DNA of 64,000 nt from Bacillota bacterium (GTDB lineage: Bacteria > Bacillota > Clostridia > Christensenellales > CAG-138): positions 1 to 64,000 of the forward strand of contig JAEYCM010000005.1 in the NCBI GenBank assembly GCA_023455425.1. The letters run 5' to 3'. Of the stretch, positions 9,015 through 17,763 are shown piece by piece; positions within the stretch are counted from its first letter, which is position 1, and every line of letters begins with the position of its first letter. Both the position numbers and the translations under genes were made by a program. A model generated the notes under the pieces. The model made no database searches. It was not told the DNA's origin and saw only the letters and a list, made by a program, of their open reading frames with translations.

Positions 9015-10730
9015 TCAGCCCACGGAGAGCTCGATCTCCTGGCGCTTGTCAAAGGAAGCTTTGATAGCGGCAAGGATATTGCCGTGGGGGTCATTGAGGC
9101 TCATGGTGGCGCTAGAAACGACGTCCGCAAGCTGCGCCTTCTCATCTTCGGTCAGCGCGCTGTACTTGGCCTGGTCTTCCGGCTTATCGGAGTCGGCCTT
9201 TAAGGGCCTGCCGTTGAGGTCAGAGCAGTATTTTGCGAACCAGGCTTCCACTTCTTCCACGGTCTTGCCGACGAACAGCTTCTGGAAGGTGTCCATCTGC
9301 TTGCTCCAGGTGCCGGTGTTCATGACATACCCTTCGCCGCGGTCGCGCTTGGTGGCCCAGGAATTCACTTCCGCAATAAAGTTTTCCTCGGTATCGGCAG
9401 TCTTGCCATCCACCTTGGCGTCATGGTTTTCATCGTTGTTATAGCCGCCCTGGCCGGGGAAGCCGGAGAAATGCGGCATGCTCTCGCCATCGTAATTGGG
9501 GGTGGCGTATTCGAGCTGGTCGATGTAAATGGCCGCAATCTTGCCATCCGCATCAAAGAGGGTATTCGCAAACACCTGGTTGATGCTGTATACGGGCACT
9601 TCCGTATCATCTTTACCTGGGCCGATGCGCGGGGTGTTATTGAGGCCAAAGCCCACCGCTGCGGCAGAGGTGATGGTAAGGGGCACGCGGTTTTCATAGG
9701 CGTCCTTGATGGCGGCTACGATATTGCCGTGAGGATCGTTGAGGCTCATGGTGGCGGTAGAGATCACATCCGCAAGCTGCGCCTTTTCGTCTTCGGTAAG
9801 CGCGCTGTACTTGGCCTGATCTTCCGGCTTGTCGGAGTCGGCCTTTAAGGGCCTGCCGTTGAGGTCGGAGCAGTATTTTACGAACCAGGCTTCCACTTCT
9901 TCCACAGTCTTGCCGACAAACAGCTTCTGGAAAGTATCCATCTGCTTGCTCCAGGTGCCGGTGTTCATGACATAGCTTTCGCCGCGGTCACGCTTGGTGG
10001 CCCAGGAGTTGACTTCCGCAACGAAATTGTCCTCGGTATCCGGCGTCTTGCCATCCACCTTGGCGTCGTGGTTTTCATCGTTGTTGTAACCGCCCTGGCC
10101 GGGGAAACCGGAGAAGTGCGGCATGCTCTCGCCGTCATAGTTGGGGGTGGCGTACTCGAGCTGGTCGATGAAGAGGTTGAGGATCTTGCCTTCGCCGTCA
10201 AAGAGGACGTTGGCAAACACCTGGTTGATGCTGTATACGGGCACTTCCGTATCGTCCTTGCCGGGGCCTACGCGCGGGGTGTTGTTGAGGCCAAAGCCCA
10301 TGTAGACTTCCGCGGCGGCGATGGTGGCGGGACCTTCTGCAACAGGCGTTTCCTCGGCGGGCGCGGGATATGCTGCGGGATCGATCGCGTTGTTGATTGC
10401 GTAGATGATCGCGTTGCTGGTGACGGTTGCGCCGGTAACGACGTCCACGTTCACAGAGCCGGCTTCCACGATCTTGGCGGGAAGCTCATCGAGCGCCTTG
10501 GTGCCGATGTTCTTGGTCTCCTTATCGCCGACAGCCTTTACGTCGACAATCTTATCACCATCCAAGGTGACGGTAACTGTGACTTCACCGCCAAAGCCTT
10601 TGCCTACGCCGGTGAGCGTCTTGGTTTCCGCCGCAGCAGGCGTTTCAGCCGGTGTCTGGACAGGGGCGCTGCAGGCCGCGGTGCCAATGAGCATCAGGGC
10701 AATGAGCGTCAGGGCAATCAATTTGCGCAT
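9015..10730 (-). CDS. FMN-binding lipoprotein with two near-identical C-terminal repeat domains
   Basis: A 571-aa predicted lipoprotein. Residues 1-20 are a lipoprotein signal (MRKLIALTLIALMLIG-TAAC). Residues ~42-116 are an FMN-binding domain of the RnfG/NqrC type with DVVTGATVTSNAI, whose threonine is the site where FMN is covalently attached in that family. After a short A/P/E linker come two ~204-residue units (about 144-347 and 359-562) that are almost identical to each other. Each begins GFGLNNTPR(V/I)GPGKDD and ends SLNDPHGNI(V/L)AAIK. It probably acts in extracytoplasmic electron transfer in an anaerobe, but the role of the repeated domain is unknown to me. I use ATG 10730, which has GGAGG seven bases upstream. 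Confidence 0.8.
   Translation of the reverse strand: MRKLIALTLIALMLIGTAACSAPVQTPAETPAAAETKTLTGVGKGFGGEVTVTVTLDGDKIVDVKAVGDKETKNIGTKALDELPAKIVEAGSVNVDVVTGATVTSNAIIYAINNAIDPAAYPAPAEETPVAEGPATIAAAEVYMGFGLNNTPRVGPGKDDTEVPVYSINQVFANVLFDGEGKILNLFIDQLEYATPNYDGESMPHFSGFPGQGGYNNDENHDAKVDGKTPDTEDNFVAEVNSWATKRDRGESYVMNTGTWSKQMDTFQKLFVGKTVEEVEAWFVKYCSDLNGRPLKADSDKPEDQAKYSALTEDEKAQLADVISTATMSLNDPHGNIVAAIKDAYENRVPLTITSAAAVGFGLNNTPRIGPGKDDTEVPVYSINQVFANTLFDADGKIAAIYIDQLEYATPNYDGESMPHFSGFPGQGGYNNDENHDAKVDGKTADTEENFIAEVNSWATKRDRGEGYVMNTGTWSKQMDTFQKLFVGKTVEEVEAWFAKYCSDLNGRPLKADSDKPEDQAKYSALTEDEKAQLADVVSSATMSLNDPHGNILAAIKASFDKRQEIELSVG
9045..10301 (-). repeat. Intragenic tandem duplication, period 645 bp
   Basis: Copies at 9690-10301 and 9045-9656 encode the two C-terminal domains of the FMN-binding lipoprotein. 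By eye they differ at roughly 17 of about 204 residues, and long stretches are identical at the DNA level too, so the duplication is recent or kept uniform by gene conversion. Confidence 0.9.
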
Positions 10731-10847
10731 TTGTTTACCTCCAAAAATAAATGTATTTGCCAGCGCAATTGCGCAACAAAACGAAAATCCGAATGCAAGC
10801 GTCAAACATAAAATGCGGCAAAAATGTGTCAAACTCTTAACACAAGT

Positions 10848-10876
10848 ATCATATCATAACCCTATGTTTTAGTCAA
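10848..10876 (-). promoter_or_regulatory. Sigma-A promoter for the FMN-binding lipoprotein
   Basis: On the minus strand TTGACT (10871-10876), a 17-base spacer, then TATGAT (10848-10853), about 118 bases upstream of the chosen start codon. Confidence 0.65.
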
Positions 10877-11027
10877 TGTGTGATAGTTATAACATTGACG
10901 CTTTTCGGGAGTGGATTTCCATACAAACACCTAGCAATTCTGGGATAATTGTAATAATTTTGAATATTTGGGATTGCCATCACTCCTCGCATTTCTAAAT
11001 GTTGCTTATATCCAAACAAGAAAGCAT

Positions 11028-11056
11028 TTGCGTACCAAGGCGTAATTTTTTATAAT
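11028..11056 (+). promoter_or_regulatory. Sigma-A promoter for the phosphodiesterase gene
   Basis: TTGCGT (11028-11033), a 17-base spacer and a consensus TATAAT (11051-11056), about 50 bases upstream of the start codon at 11108. The rest of the intergenic stretch 10877-11027 shows nothing I can assign. Confidence 0.6.
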
Positions 11057-11107
11057 AGAATTAAGGGTATATAAGTTTGAAGTTTGGCTTCACGAAAGGA
11101 GCGTTCT

Positions 11108-12325
11108 ATGCGGCAGGTAAAACATCTGGCCATGATCTCTTTGGACGCCGTAGACAATGAGGATGTGGCGTTTTTAAAAACGCTGCCCCATTTTGGCGCG
11201 CTCACAAAACGCGGGACGCTGGTGGAACATGTCGCGCCCACATTCGTCACCAATACCTATCCCATCCACAGTTCCATCATTACAGGCGTATACCCGGATA
11301 AACACGGGTTGATCGAAAATCTAAAAACGCAGCCGGGCAACGCGCACCCAGATTGGAACACGCAGGCAGAACTTTTGCGCGCCCCTACCCTCTATCAAAA
11401 GGCGGCGGAAGCCGGACTTGCCGTATGCTCCATTTTATATCCGGTAACGGAAGGAGCATCCACTATCCGTTATCACATACCGGAAATTCCGGGGCATATG
11501 CCGCTTTTGCGGCGCGCGCGGCGTATGCTAAAAGGCAATGCTGGATACCTGCTTGGATGCGCAATCCGCAACCTCCACCATAAGAAACGGCGCGGCGTTG
11601 CGGGATTGGATGACCTGACCACAGCCTGCGCCATCGATACCCTGCGCCGGAAACGGCCCAATCTGCTTTTACTGCACCTCCTGGATGTAGACACCAACAA
11701 GCACGAGTTCGGGCCCAAAAGCCGGGAAGCAAAGGAAGCGCTCACCCGCATGGATGAACGCGTTGGCAGGCTGGCGCAGACGATGGAACAGCTTTTCCCA
11801 CCCGAGGAATACGGCCTCATCGTATTCAGCGACCATGGATGCCTGCCCGTACATACCGCCGTAGACCCAAACGATGTATTAAAGCAATACGGCCTCATCC
11901 GCGAGCCCGCAAAAGCGCCCGGCGATTTTGACGCGTTTTTCCACAATGCGGGAGGCTCGGCGTTTTGCAAACTGTACCGGCCGGAAAAACGGCAGGCGTT
12001 GGAGGAAGCCATATCCGCCCTGCTCAAAGAACCATACGCCGCGCGGCTGCTGACCGAGGAAGAGATGCGTGCTGGCGGGTTTTCCGGCTCCTTCGCATAT
12101 GGTATTGAGGCCGCGGAAGGCTATTGTTTTGGAAAATTCCACTTGGGCCAGCACGGGTACGCATTAAAAAGCGCAGGATACCGGCCCTTCTACCTCGCAG
12201 CGGGACTGGGTATTGAAGAAAACAGGATCCTTTCGGGTGGCTGCGTGGTGGATATCTGCCCCCTTGCGGCAGAACTCTTGGGGTTGCCGCTTTGGGAGAT
12301 GGACGGAAAAAACCGTATCAGATAG
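11108..12325 (+). CDS. Alkaline-phosphatase-superfamily phosphodiesterase (NPP-like)
   Basis: A 405-aa enzyme of the type I phosphodiesterase/nucleotide pyrophosphatase family. The first metal site is MISLDAVD. The catalytic threonine lies in PTFVTNTYPIHSSIITG, followed by VYPDKHGLIEN. Later metal ligands are LLHLLDVDTNKHEFGPKS (D and H), FSDHGCLPVH (DH), and HLGQHGY near the end. It should hydrolyse a phosphodiester or pyrophosphate, but the substrate cannot be read from the sequence. There is no signal peptide, so it is probably cytoplasmic, which is unusual for secreted NPPs. I start at ATG 11108 behind AAAGGAG. It is a single-gene unit. Confidence 0.82.
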   Translation: MRQVKHLAMISLDAVDNEDVAFLKTLPHFGALTKRGTLVEHVAPTFVTNTYPIHSSIITGVYPDKHGLIENLKTQPGNAHPDWNTQAELLRAPTLYQKAAEAGLAVCSILYPVTEGASTIRYHIPEIPGHMPLLRRARRMLKGNAGYLLGCAIRNLHHKKRRGVAGLDDLTTACAIDTLRRKRPNLLLLHLLDVDTNKHEFGPKSREAKEALTRMDERVGRLAQTMEQLFPPEEYGLIVFSDHGCLPVHTAVDPNDVLKQYGLIREPAKAPGDFDAFFHNAGGSAFCKLYRPEKRQALEEAISALLKEPYAARLLTEEEMRAGGFSGSFAYGIEAAEGYCFGKFHLGQHGYALKSAGYRPFYLAAGLGIEENRILSGGCVVDICPLAAELLGLPLWEMDGKNRIR

Positions 12326-12403
12326 TCACGGTCCTCTTCTAACCGAACCAATCTCAGCCCCCCACGGGGCAACAAACCTCAAAATAAAGTATGTTCAGCA
12401 CCG

Positions 12404-12453
12404 TTGACCAATTCGGTCAATGGTGCTATTATTTTGTTGACCGAACTAGTCAA
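12404..12453 (+). promoter_or_regulatory. Promoter with two TetR-type operators
   Basis: The -35 TTGACC is 12404-12409 and the -10 TATTAT is 12427-12432, with a 17-base spacer. A 17-bp palindrome TTGACCAATTCGGTCAA (12404-12420) covers the -35. A second, TTGACCGAACTAGTCAA (12437-12453), lies just after the -10. The two share the half sites TTGACC/GGTCAA and flank the -10, as expected if the TetR product represses its own operon. Confidence 0.85.
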
Positions 12454-12472
12454 TCGCAAATGGAGGATACCC

Positions 12473-13111
12473 ATGCCCAGAGAGAGAAAAGACTATTCCG
12501 GCACGGACGATTCCAAGCGCGCCGCCATATTGAACGCGGCCATGGCCGAATTCATCAACGGATATGAAAAAGCGTCCACGGACGCGATTGTGAAAGCCGC
12601 CGGGGTATCAAAAGGGCTGCTATTCCATTACTTCGGCTCAAAAAAAGAGCTGTTCCTGTATGCGTATGAGTATGCCATGCAGGCCGTGGTAAAGGAGTTT
12701 TATGATCTGATTAATTTCAACAACCGGGATGTCCTGGCCCGGATGAAACAGATCCTGCTACTGAAGTTGGACCTGATGCACAAGCACCCCATGATATTCG
12801 ATTTTATCGTCCGCGCGTCAATTCCCGATCACGCGGAGATCACGGAGAACATCAGGGCGTTTCAGAACAAGCTTGAGAACGACCTTTCCCCGCGGGTGTT
12901 CTATGATATCGATCGCAGCCTGTTCCGGGAGGATATCAATATTGACGCGGCGATTCAAGTGATCATCTACACCATGCGAAGCTATGCCATAAGCGAAGCA
13001 AACCCCAACAAATCAACGGTCGATTATTATGCGGACTATGACCGGTATCTTCAGGACCTGGAACGGTATATCGGGCTTTTCAGAACGAGCTTCTATAAAC
13101 AGGAGGACTGA
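12473..13111 (+). CDS. TetR/AcrR family regulator of the adjacent ABC exporter
   Basis: A 212-aa TetR-family repressor. The N-terminal helix-turn-helix is SKRAAILNAAMAEF...STDAIVKAAGVSKGLLFHYFGSKKELFLYAYEYA (about residues 14-64). The remaining helices form the ligand-binding and dimer domain. It is the first gene of a three-gene operon with an ABC ATPase and a large permease; the gaps are 2 bases and a 4-base overlap. Two matching palindromes in its own promoter point to autoregulation. I take ATG 12473 behind TGGAGG; a longer frame would start inside the operator. The ligand is probably a compound exported by the transporter. Confidence 0.9.
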   Translation: MPRERKDYSGTDDSKRAAILNAAMAEFINGYEKASTDAIVKAAGVSKGLLFHYFGSKKELFLYAYEYAMQAVVKEFYDLINFNNRDVLARMKQILLLKLDLMHKHPMIFDFIVRASIPDHAEITENIRAFQNKLENDLSPRVFYDIDRSLFREDINIDAAIQVIIYTMRSYAISEANPNKSTVDYYADYDRYLQDLERYIGLFRTSFYKQED

Positions 13112-13113
13112 AT

Positions 13114-14004
13114 ATGGGCGTCATAGAAATCGACGGGCTAACGAAGTCCTACGGGAAGACACAGGCGCTGCGCGGCATCGATCTAAGCGTAAAAGAGGGC
13201 GAAGTGCACGGGTTTATCGGCATGAACGGGGCCGGAAAGTCCACGACCATCCGCATACTCATGGGCATGCTCAAAAAAGATGGCGGAGAAGTTACGGTAT
13301 TCAATCGCGATCCCTTCCGGGACTGCGTGGAGCTGCACAAACGCATCGCCTATGTGCCCAGCGAAATCAACCCGTGGCCGAATTTGAGCGGCGGCGAAGT
13401 GATCGACCTTCTCTCCCGCATGCGCGGAAAAGTTGACGTGAAACGGCGAGCCCAACTATTGGAACGGTTCCAATTTGATCCGGGCAAAAAGTGCCGCAGC
13501 TATTCAAAAGGCAACCGCCAGAAGGTGGCCTTAATCGCGGCGCTTGTTTCGGATGTGGAGCTTTATATATTCGACGAACCCACCTCCGGCCTTGACCCGC
13601 TGATGGAGGCAACATTCCAGCAATGCGTGCGGGAGCTTGTAGCGGCGGGCAAGACGGTATTCCTTTCGAGCCATATTTTAGCCGAGGTCGAAAAGCTCTG
13701 CGACCGCGTCACCATCATTAAAGAAGGGAATATTGTGGAATCCGGCAGATTATCGGATTTGCAGCAGTTCTCCCAGCTTATGGTGCACGCTCAGTGCGTC
13801 CGCCCGCTAAACGGAATACATCTGCCCGAAGTTTACGGGCTCAAGCGCAGCGGAAACAGCATCAGCTTCAGCGTCGCTGCCGCCAACCTGAACGGCGCTT
13901 TAGCGGAGCTGACGAAATTTGAGATGTCTTCGCTCCACTGCGCGCCGCCCGAGCTGGAGGATCTCTTTTTGCATTACTACGCAATGGACGGTGATGGAAA
14001 ATGA
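13114..14004 (+). CDS. ABC transporter ATP-binding protein (drug exporter type)
   Basis: A 296-aa ABC ATPase. Walker A is GMNGAGKSTT (around residue 36), the signature is the variant YSKGNRQK in place of LSGGQ, Walker B is LYIFDEPTSGLD, and the H-loop is LSSHILAEV. The C-terminal ~80 residues are a small accessory domain as in CcmA/BcrA-type exporters. It pairs with the next gene, whose start overlaps its stop by 4 bases (ATGA). It is probably a multidrug or antibiotic exporter induced through the TetR protein. Confidence 0.92.
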   Translation: MGVIEIDGLTKSYGKTQALRGIDLSVKEGEVHGFIGMNGAGKSTTIRILMGMLKKDGGEVTVFNRDPFRDCVELHKRIAYVPSEINPWPNLSGGEVIDLLSRMRGKVDVKRRAQLLERFQFDPGKKCRSYSKGNRQKVALIAALVSDVELYIFDEPTSGLDPLMEATFQQCVRELVAAGKTVFLSSHILAEVEKLCDRVTIIKEGNIVESGRLSDLQQFSQLMVHAQCVRPLNGIHLPEVYGLKRSGNSISFSVAAANLNGALAELTKFEMSSLHCAPPELEDLFLHYYAMDGDGK

Positions 14005-15530
14005 AGAGAAGCGCGTATGCGGCGACTGGCAGGCTGTTAAGGCTCTATCTTCGTACCAACAGGGTCATTACGCTTTTGCTCGTTTTATTGCCGTTCCTGT
14101 TCGCCTATGCGTCGGCGGCCTCCAATATCGCGCTGCTGCAGACGCCCGAACAGCTTACTACTTATATCGCGGAAAACCAGGGGAACGCGCTGCTTGGCGC
14201 CATTGCCTCGAACACCATCGAAGGCGTAACGGTCTGGCGAATCCGGACTTCGACGGCGATCTTTTCCTCCATATTGAGCATCGTCCTTGTATTGAGCAAT
14301 ACGCGAAAGGATGAGGAACAGGGCAGGCTGGAGCTTCTGCGCGCGGGCGCCATAGGCGTCAAAGCCCCGCTGACCGCTGTACTGATCAAAGCGTTGGGCG
14401 CAAATATACTGGGCGGCTTGGCTCTGGCTTTGGGGTTTCTGGCGGCCGGCTTTGCCGCGGCGGGTTCTTTCACGGCCGGGTTATCCACAGCACTAACGAA
14501 CTGCACATTCGCGATAATCGCCGCAATCGCCGCGCAAATCGCGCCCAATACGCGCCTGGCCCGCGGCCTGGCGTTGGGCGCGGGCGCATTTTTCCTGGTA
14601 TGGCAGATGACCGCAAACTCCGTTGGAAACGAAAGCCTGCTGCTGTTTACGCCGTTCGGTTGGTGCGCCTATGCGCGGCCCTATGCGGGAGAGAACTTCC
14701 TGTTGTTTCCGTTCGCCGTCCTTGCCGTCGTGCTGCTGACGTATAGTGCATACGCCTTATCCGGCAGGCGGGATATGGGCGGCAGCTATATCAGGGAACG
14801 GAGGAGCAACGCGCAGGCGGGAAAGAGGTTCCGTACCCCATTCGCGCTTGCCTGGCGGCTGCAGCGGGGCATGCTGTTTGTCTGGGTGATTGCATATGCC
14901 CTGATGGGGGCTGTGATCGCCTCGCTGAAACCAAGCATCAACAACATGCTTAATGGCACGGCGTTTTTGCCGGAATTGTCCAAAGCGCTGGGCGGGGCGG
15001 GAAATGCGTTTCTTGCGCTTATCAGCTATATCCTGGCGCAAGTCATCACCGCGTATGCCATCATGGCGATATTGCGCATGCGGGAAGAAGAAACCCTGGC
15101 CCGGACCGAATTGGTTTTATCCAGCGCGGTTTCCCGCATCCGGTACGCGCTGGGGCATGTATGCATCGCTTTTCTGGGGAGCGCCTCGGCCATCGCGGTG
15201 TTCGGCGCTTGTACCGGCGATTTCGCTTCCTGCATTTCCCGTTTGCCCGCGGTTTTATTGATCGCTTCCGTTTCGGCATTCTGCTACTGTATCGCCCCCC
15301 GCGCGGCGGTGCCGGTGAGCTGGGGATTGTTTGGCGGGCTTCTGCTGCTGGAATTCTTATGGGAAATGCGGCTGGTGGGTAACTGGCTGTTTGCGTTCTC
15401 CCCGTTTTCCTGGGTTTATCCCGGAATAACGGTAACGCTCCTGCCCATAGTTTTGATGGTACTATTCAGCGCCATACTCCTGGCGCTGGGCGTAAAGCGG
15501 TTTTCCCGGCGGGATCTTGTTGGGGAATGA
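14001..15530 (+). CDS. ABC-2 type exporter permease, large form
   Basis: A 509-aa integral membrane protein with about a dozen hydrophobic segments arranged as two similar halves, as in the large permeases partnered with BcrA-like ATPases in TetR-ABC-permease operons of Clostridia and Actinobacteria. A conserved stretch is LSNTRKDEEQGRLELLRAGAIG in the first half, mirrored by MRMREEETLARTELVLSSAVSR in the second. These cytoplasmic helices probably couple to the ATPase. It overlaps the ATPase gene by 4 bases. The substrate is unknown; the context suggests drug export. Confidence 0.85.
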   Translation: MKRSAYAATGRLLRLYLRTNRVITLLLVLLPFLFAYASAASNIALLQTPEQLTTYIAENQGNALLGAIASNTIEGVTVWRIRTSTAIFSSILSIVLVLSNTRKDEEQGRLELLRAGAIGVKAPLTAVLIKALGANILGGLALALGFLAAGFAAAGSFTAGLSTALTNCTFAIIAAIAAQIAPNTRLARGLALGAGAFFLVWQMTANSVGNESLLLFTPFGWCAYARPYAGENFLLFPFAVLAVVLLTYSAYALSGRRDMGGSYIRERRSNAQAGKRFRTPFALAWRLQRGMLFVWVIAYALMGAVIASLKPSINNMLNGTAFLPELSKALGGAGNAFLALISYILAQVITAYAIMAILRMREEETLARTELVLSSAVSRIRYALGHVCIAFLGSASAIAVFGACTGDFASCISRLPAVLLIASVSAFCYCIAPRAAVPVSWGLFGGLLLLEFLWEMRLVGNWLFAFSPFSWVYPGITVTLLPIVLMVLFSAILLALGVKRFSRRDLVGE

Positions 15531-15562
15531 TGCGGCAAACCATTTAACCTGCCTCGCCTGAT

Positions 15563-15608
15563 AAAAAGCAAAGGCTGCGCCATAAGTAATACGGCGCAGC
15601 CTTTGCTA
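15563..15608 (-). terminator. Intrinsic terminator overlapping the end of the helical-protein gene
   Basis: Stem GCAAAGGCTGCGCC (from 15569) with GGCGCAGCCTTTGC (ending 15606), followed on the minus strand by TTTTTATC. The stem overlaps the stop codon of the minus-strand gene. It may also stop read-through from the ABC permease operon. Confidence 0.8.
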
Positions 15609-16169
15609 TACCTGAAATTGCCTGAGTATTCCATACGTCAGCTCATCCGATACCCGGTAGGCCTGCTCCATAAACTCGTCATACTCCTGAATGCTTCGAG
15701 AAAAATCGCCGCTCACAGTCCGCATGATCTGGTTTTCCGTAAGATCCACAAGCTCATAAATCAGCGTTTGCAATGTCGCCAGATCCCAATACCTGTTAAT
15801 CTCCGAATAGAGTTGCGCGAGCTCAGCCGCAATTTGATTGAGCACCTCTCTCTGAGTAGCAATTGTAGATACGTCGTTATCCCGATACGCCTCGATCATC
15901 CTTACCAGAGCCTGAACGTACCTCACATAATTGTTCCGTATTCTGTTGCCGACTTCCTGCCCGTAAAACTGAGAAAACAGAGTCGCGAATTCTTCCCCGT
16001 TTTGCCTGAGACGTTCCTCTATTGCCTGCTGATCGCCTATTCCATAAATAATGCTATAGATGAGCGCCCTGACCCACTGATTGTTGTCCACCCAAAGCCG
16101 GCGGATGCTGTTGGAAAGCGCCACCTGATTGAGCAGGTATTGCGTTCTTGAGGTCTGCCACATAGACAT
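15606..16169 (-). CDS. Conserved all-helical protein of unknown function
   Basis: A 187-aa protein, almost wholly helical, with no signal peptide, membrane segment or cysteine. Landmarks are LRLW-like (SIRRLWVDNNQWVRALIYSI), a central RNNYVRYVQALVRMIEAYR and a late YWDLATLQTLIYE followed by VDLTENQI. From memory this layout resembles a Bacillota family often mis-named 'acetylglutamate kinase' in genomes, but it has no kinase motif. I start at ATG 16169 with AGGGGG eight bases upstream. It lies next to, and on the same strand as, the superoxide dismutase gene, but a terminator separates them. Function unknown. Confidence 0.65.
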   Translation of the reverse strand: MSMWQTSRTQYLLNQVALSNSIRRLWVDNNQWVRALIYSIIYGIGDQQAIEERLRQNGEEFATLFSQFYGQEVGNRIRNNYVRYVQALVRMIEAYRDNDVSTIATQREVLNQIAAELAQLYSEINRYWDLATLQTLIYELVDLTENQIMRTVSGDFSRSIQEYDEFMEQAYRVSDELTYGILRQFQV

Positions 16170-16280
16170 AACAAAATCCCCCTTTATTCGGCTATTGCAG
16201 TATATGTAAATTCTTGTGATATTAGGGTTTTCCACATCCGCATTTGCAGGATACCCCAAAGGCACAAGGCCAACCTATTT

Positions 16281-16320
16281 GGAAGAAAGAAAAGCGCCCC
16301 GCGTTGAGCGAGGGCGCTGC
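16281..16320 (-). terminator. Intrinsic terminator of the superoxide dismutase gene
   Basis: Stem AGCGCCC (16293-16299) with GGGCGCT (16312-16318). On the minus strand it is followed by TTTCTTTCTT. It lies just after the sodA stop codon. Confidence 0.7.
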
Positions 16321-16328
16321 ATGCTGTT

Positions 16329-16964
16329 TTATACGATGCTTTGCATGGCGTTTTCATAAAGGGCTGCGGCATGTTCCCAATCCACCACATGGAACCAATC
16401 GTCAATATAGGCTGCCCGCTCGTTATAATGCTTTAAATAATACGCGTGCTCCCAAACGTCGATGAGCAAAACCGGAGACATGTTCAGCGAAATAGGCGTA
16501 TCCTGATTCGCCGTTGAAATAATCCGAAGCCTTCCATCCTGATCCATAACCAGCCAGGCATAGCCCGAACCGAATACGGAGAGCGCCTTGCTTTTGAACT
16601 GATCATAGAACGCGTCAAAAGACCCGAATTCTTCCATGATGGCCGTATATAAGGAACCGGCATAGCATCGGGTCTCGGAATTGGACATTCCGTCAAAATA
16701 AAGGATGTGGTTATAAACACCGCCGGCATTATTCCATACGGTCGTCCGAATGTCTTCAGGCAATTCACCCGCACGGCCAATCAGCTCCTCCAATGACCAA
16801 CTGTGCAGATCGGGATGGTCCTTCAAAGCTTTGTTGAGATTGTCCACATACGTCTGCAGATGCCTGTCATGATGCAGATGCATTGTTTTTGTATCAATGA
16901 ACGGTTCGAGCGCATCGTAGGCGTAAGGCAATGGCGGATTTACAAACGGGTAATGCGCATTCAT
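16329..16964 (-). CDS. sodA: Superoxide dismutase, manganese-type
   Basis: A 211-aa Fe/Mn superoxide dismutase. The metal ligands can be read as H31 (TMHLHHDRH), H86 (GGVYNHILYF), D169 and H173 (LIDVWEHAYY). Active-site glutamine is supplied from the STANQD loop rather than before the second histidine, which is the arrangement of Mn enzymes. The N terminus LPYAYDALEPFID is typical, and the length is normal. It protects against superoxide, in keeping with an oxygen-sensitive cell that uses glycyl radical chemistry. It is a single gene with its own terminator. Confidence 0.93.
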   Translation of the reverse strand: MNAHYPFVNPPLPYAYDALEPFIDTKTMHLHHDRHLQTYVDNLNKALKDHPDLHSWSLEELIGRAGELPEDIRTTVWNNAGGVYNHILYFDGMSNSETRCYAGSLYTAIMEEFGSFDAFYDQFKSKALSVFGSGYAWLVMDQDGRLRIISTANQDTPISLNMSPVLLIDVWEHAYYLKHYNERAAYIDDWFHVVDWEHAAALYENAMQSIV

Positions 16965-17119
16965 ATCCTGTCCCCCTGCTTTTTTCCCATAGTATATTCA
17001 GCAGGTTTTACTCTAAGAAGAAGACAAATGAACGCCCACAAGATAGATTGCAGAAACCGAGGGCTAATTGCTTGGATTTAGATTTCAATTAAGATATCCA
17101 TCTCTATCCCCCACTGTCG

Positions 17120-17698
17120 TTACAAATACCGCCGGGCCCGTTTACAGTAAGCCTCATACTCTTTGCCATAATGCACTTTGAGGAAGGCCTCCTCCCGGAG
17201 TATCTGCCGGTGGATGGCCAGCGCGAGCAGCACGAGCACACAAACAAGCAGGAGATTGGGGTGCACCAGGAACATGCCGAAAAAGAACAAAAGAAAGCAG
17301 ACATAGATCGGGTTTCGGCTCAATGAAAATATGCCGGATGTCACCAATTTATCCGGATTCTTTTCATCAATACCCACGCGAAAGGAGTCGCCAAAGGACT
17401 TAAGCGTTACCGCAAACCCTACAAGCGCAGCTAGGCAAACTGCAAGGCCAGCCCATCCGATAATCGCGCTGATAAAGAACGGCTGCGCCAGTGCTACCGG
17501 TATGGGGAGGCCGAAGGTTCGGGCAATGACGGCATAGACGAAAAACAAGAATATCGGCAAAAGTAAAAAATCACTTTTATCCGTTTCCCCAAACACAATC
17601 GCCCTGATTCCTCTTTTATGCAGACTCAGCGCTCTCCCGCCCAACAGGGCGAAAAACAAAAGCATCGCGGCCAGGCTTAAATACTTCTGTAAGACCAT
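17120..17698 (-). CDS. Isoprenylcysteine carboxyl methyltransferase (ICMT/PEMT) family membrane protein
   Basis: A 192-aa membrane protein with about five hydrophobic segments and the C-terminal ICMT signature: LVTSGIFSLSRNPIYVCFL (cofactor-binding RNP region) and REEAFLKVHYGKEYEAYCKR with the paired glutamates. Bacterial members are S-adenosylmethionine-dependent methyltransferases of mostly unknown substrate. A GAGAGGA site precedes the ATG. It is near two other small stand-alone genes on the same strand with no clear functional link. Confidence 0.82.
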   Translation of the reverse strand: MVLQKYLSLAAMLLFFALLGGRALSLHKRGIRAIVFGETDKSDFLLLPIFLFFVYAVIARTFGLPIPVALAQPFFISAIIGWAGLAVCLAALVGFAVTLKSFGDSFRVGIDEKNPDKLVTSGIFSLSRNPIYVCFLLFFFGMFLVHPNLLLVCVLVLLALAIHRQILREEAFLKVHYGKEYEAYCKRARRYL

Positions 17699-17763
17699 AC
17701 TTTCAATCCTCTCTTTCAGGGCACGCTTTCTTGCATTATTTCACAGCAAATTTATTGGTCTTT

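Noticed and set aside
15541..15610. Terminator for the plus-strand ABC exporter operon
   Set aside because: The hairpin is present, but the T-run is on the minus-strand side; I assign it to the minus-strand gene, with possible two-way action.
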